Source: Straminergon stramineum (lineage: Eukaryota; Streptophyta; Bryopsida; Hypnales; Calliergonaceae). Taken from it: 64,000 bases of DNA. The translations under genes were made by a program, and so were the position numbers. This document shows, piece after piece, positions 63,351 through 64,000 of this stretch (position 1 is its first letter; the number at the start of each line of letters is the position of its first letter). The stretch covers positions 25,222,547 through 25,286,546 of the forward strand of contig OY987263.1 in NCBI GenBank assembly GCA_963920665.1, in the 5' to 3' direction. The notes below the pieces were generated by a model, which saw only the letters and a list, made by a program, of their open reading frames with translations, did no database searches and was not told the origin of the DNA.

Positions 63351-64000
63351 CATAACTTTGGTTAGGAAAGTCGAATAGGGTCAAAGAGAGAGCAAAGAAT
63401 GCCCTAGAAGGTTTTAAAGTTAGTTCTTCTTTGACATGAGTTCCATCCAAAAACCATAGCGGCTTCATCCATTCAGCCAACCGAGGACATTGGACGTAGA
63501 TTAAGTGATTCTTGCACGTTTGGGTCACATGTAGGCACTTGAAAAAAGATTCATTGCTTAGAAGGTACAATGGACCACACTTAGGCACCCAAAAGTAGGA
63601 TTCACTTAGTCAACCTCCAAAACCTAGTTGTACTCGTGATTTACCAAGGGTGGATAAATTGGCGCTCACAATGGACAGCTTTATCGATACTGTGACATCG
63701 GTCAAAAACATTCTTATAGAAGGTCAATTGCAGCAAGCAATCACATTAAGTTTCTTGAAATTGACAAACTCAAAAACATAACCATCACACTCCAATAGAA
63801 AACAAATGGTGCTCATCGAACAAGCCTTGATAACGATTATGACGAATCACACCAACTCAATGACTCATGTCGAGAAACGTACCTTACCGTTGCCAATGGG
63901 CCTGATGAAGAGCTAAGCATAATGCATATTTACAAAACCCTACATAGTGAGGAAGATTCCTAGGTACAAAATTCTAAATTAGAGCATTGAATTTCATTGC
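63351..64000. other. Intergenic sequence
   Basis: No supported gene. The minus-strand frame 63588-63298 has no domain. Confidence 0.35.

Overview
The window looks like nuclear DNA of a land plant. It is AT-rich and intron-rich, its introns have GT/AG (one GC/AG) borders, and most of it is repeats. It carries one intact-looking gene, a CHASE-domain hybrid histidine kinase of the cytokinin-receptor type on the minus strand (25388-38772). A Stowaway-like MITE, a CACTA-type terminus and a Tnp2-like transposase also point to a plant. The kinase has a divergent CHASE domain, and the transposon protein families recall those of mosses, lycophytes and ferns. A non-seed plant is therefore my guess, but the sequence does not settle it.

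The left third (about 1.4-23.7 kb) reads as three transposons nested in each other. The outermost is a decayed Tnp2/CACTA-like transposase on the minus strand, split into 21720-23715 and 1425-2530. Inside it (about 2530-21700) lies a degenerate gag-like element, also minus strand. Inside that lies a 15.9-kb element at 3632-19537, flanked by a perfect 9-bp direct repeat with related inverted ends. It carries two divergent pseudogenes: a MULE-type transposase (zinc finger, DDE core, SWIM finger; 4309-8266, minus) and a large multi-exon protein with a ParB-like segment and a permuted amino-methyltransferase-like core (12933-18513, plus).

The most striking signal is a family of 70-bp palindromic modules inside this 15.9-kb element: ATGCAT, 21 bp, a 16-bp palindrome CTCTCGGNNCCGAGAG, 21 bp, ATGCAT. 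Eleven lie between the two genes (10481-12450), two lie in one intron of the methyltransferase gene (15772-16002), and degenerate copies lie in the transposase intron. The spacing is kept almost to the base while the spacers differ, as expected for a helically phased protein-binding array. My hypothesis is a transposon that encodes its own DNA-binding/methylating protein together with its target array. This copy is dead: in-frame nonsense codons, nearly all explicable by C-to-T change, interrupt both genes.

The middle (25.4-39.8 kb) is the histidine kinase gene. Thirteen coding exons join in phase to about 1062 residues: TM, CHASE, TM, HisKA, HATPase, receiver-like, receiver. One exon is only 23 nt and follows a GC-AG intron. 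Introns hold a Stowaway-like MITE, a 180-bp tandem duplication and other repeats.

The right part (40-64 kb) has no gene I can support. It holds AT-rich repeat copies (direct and inverted), a CACTA-type end with subterminal AGTCATT repeats, two diverged LTR-like promoter blocks, a GC-richer island with a perfect hairpin, and a 719-bp MITE candidate with 19-bp inverted ends.
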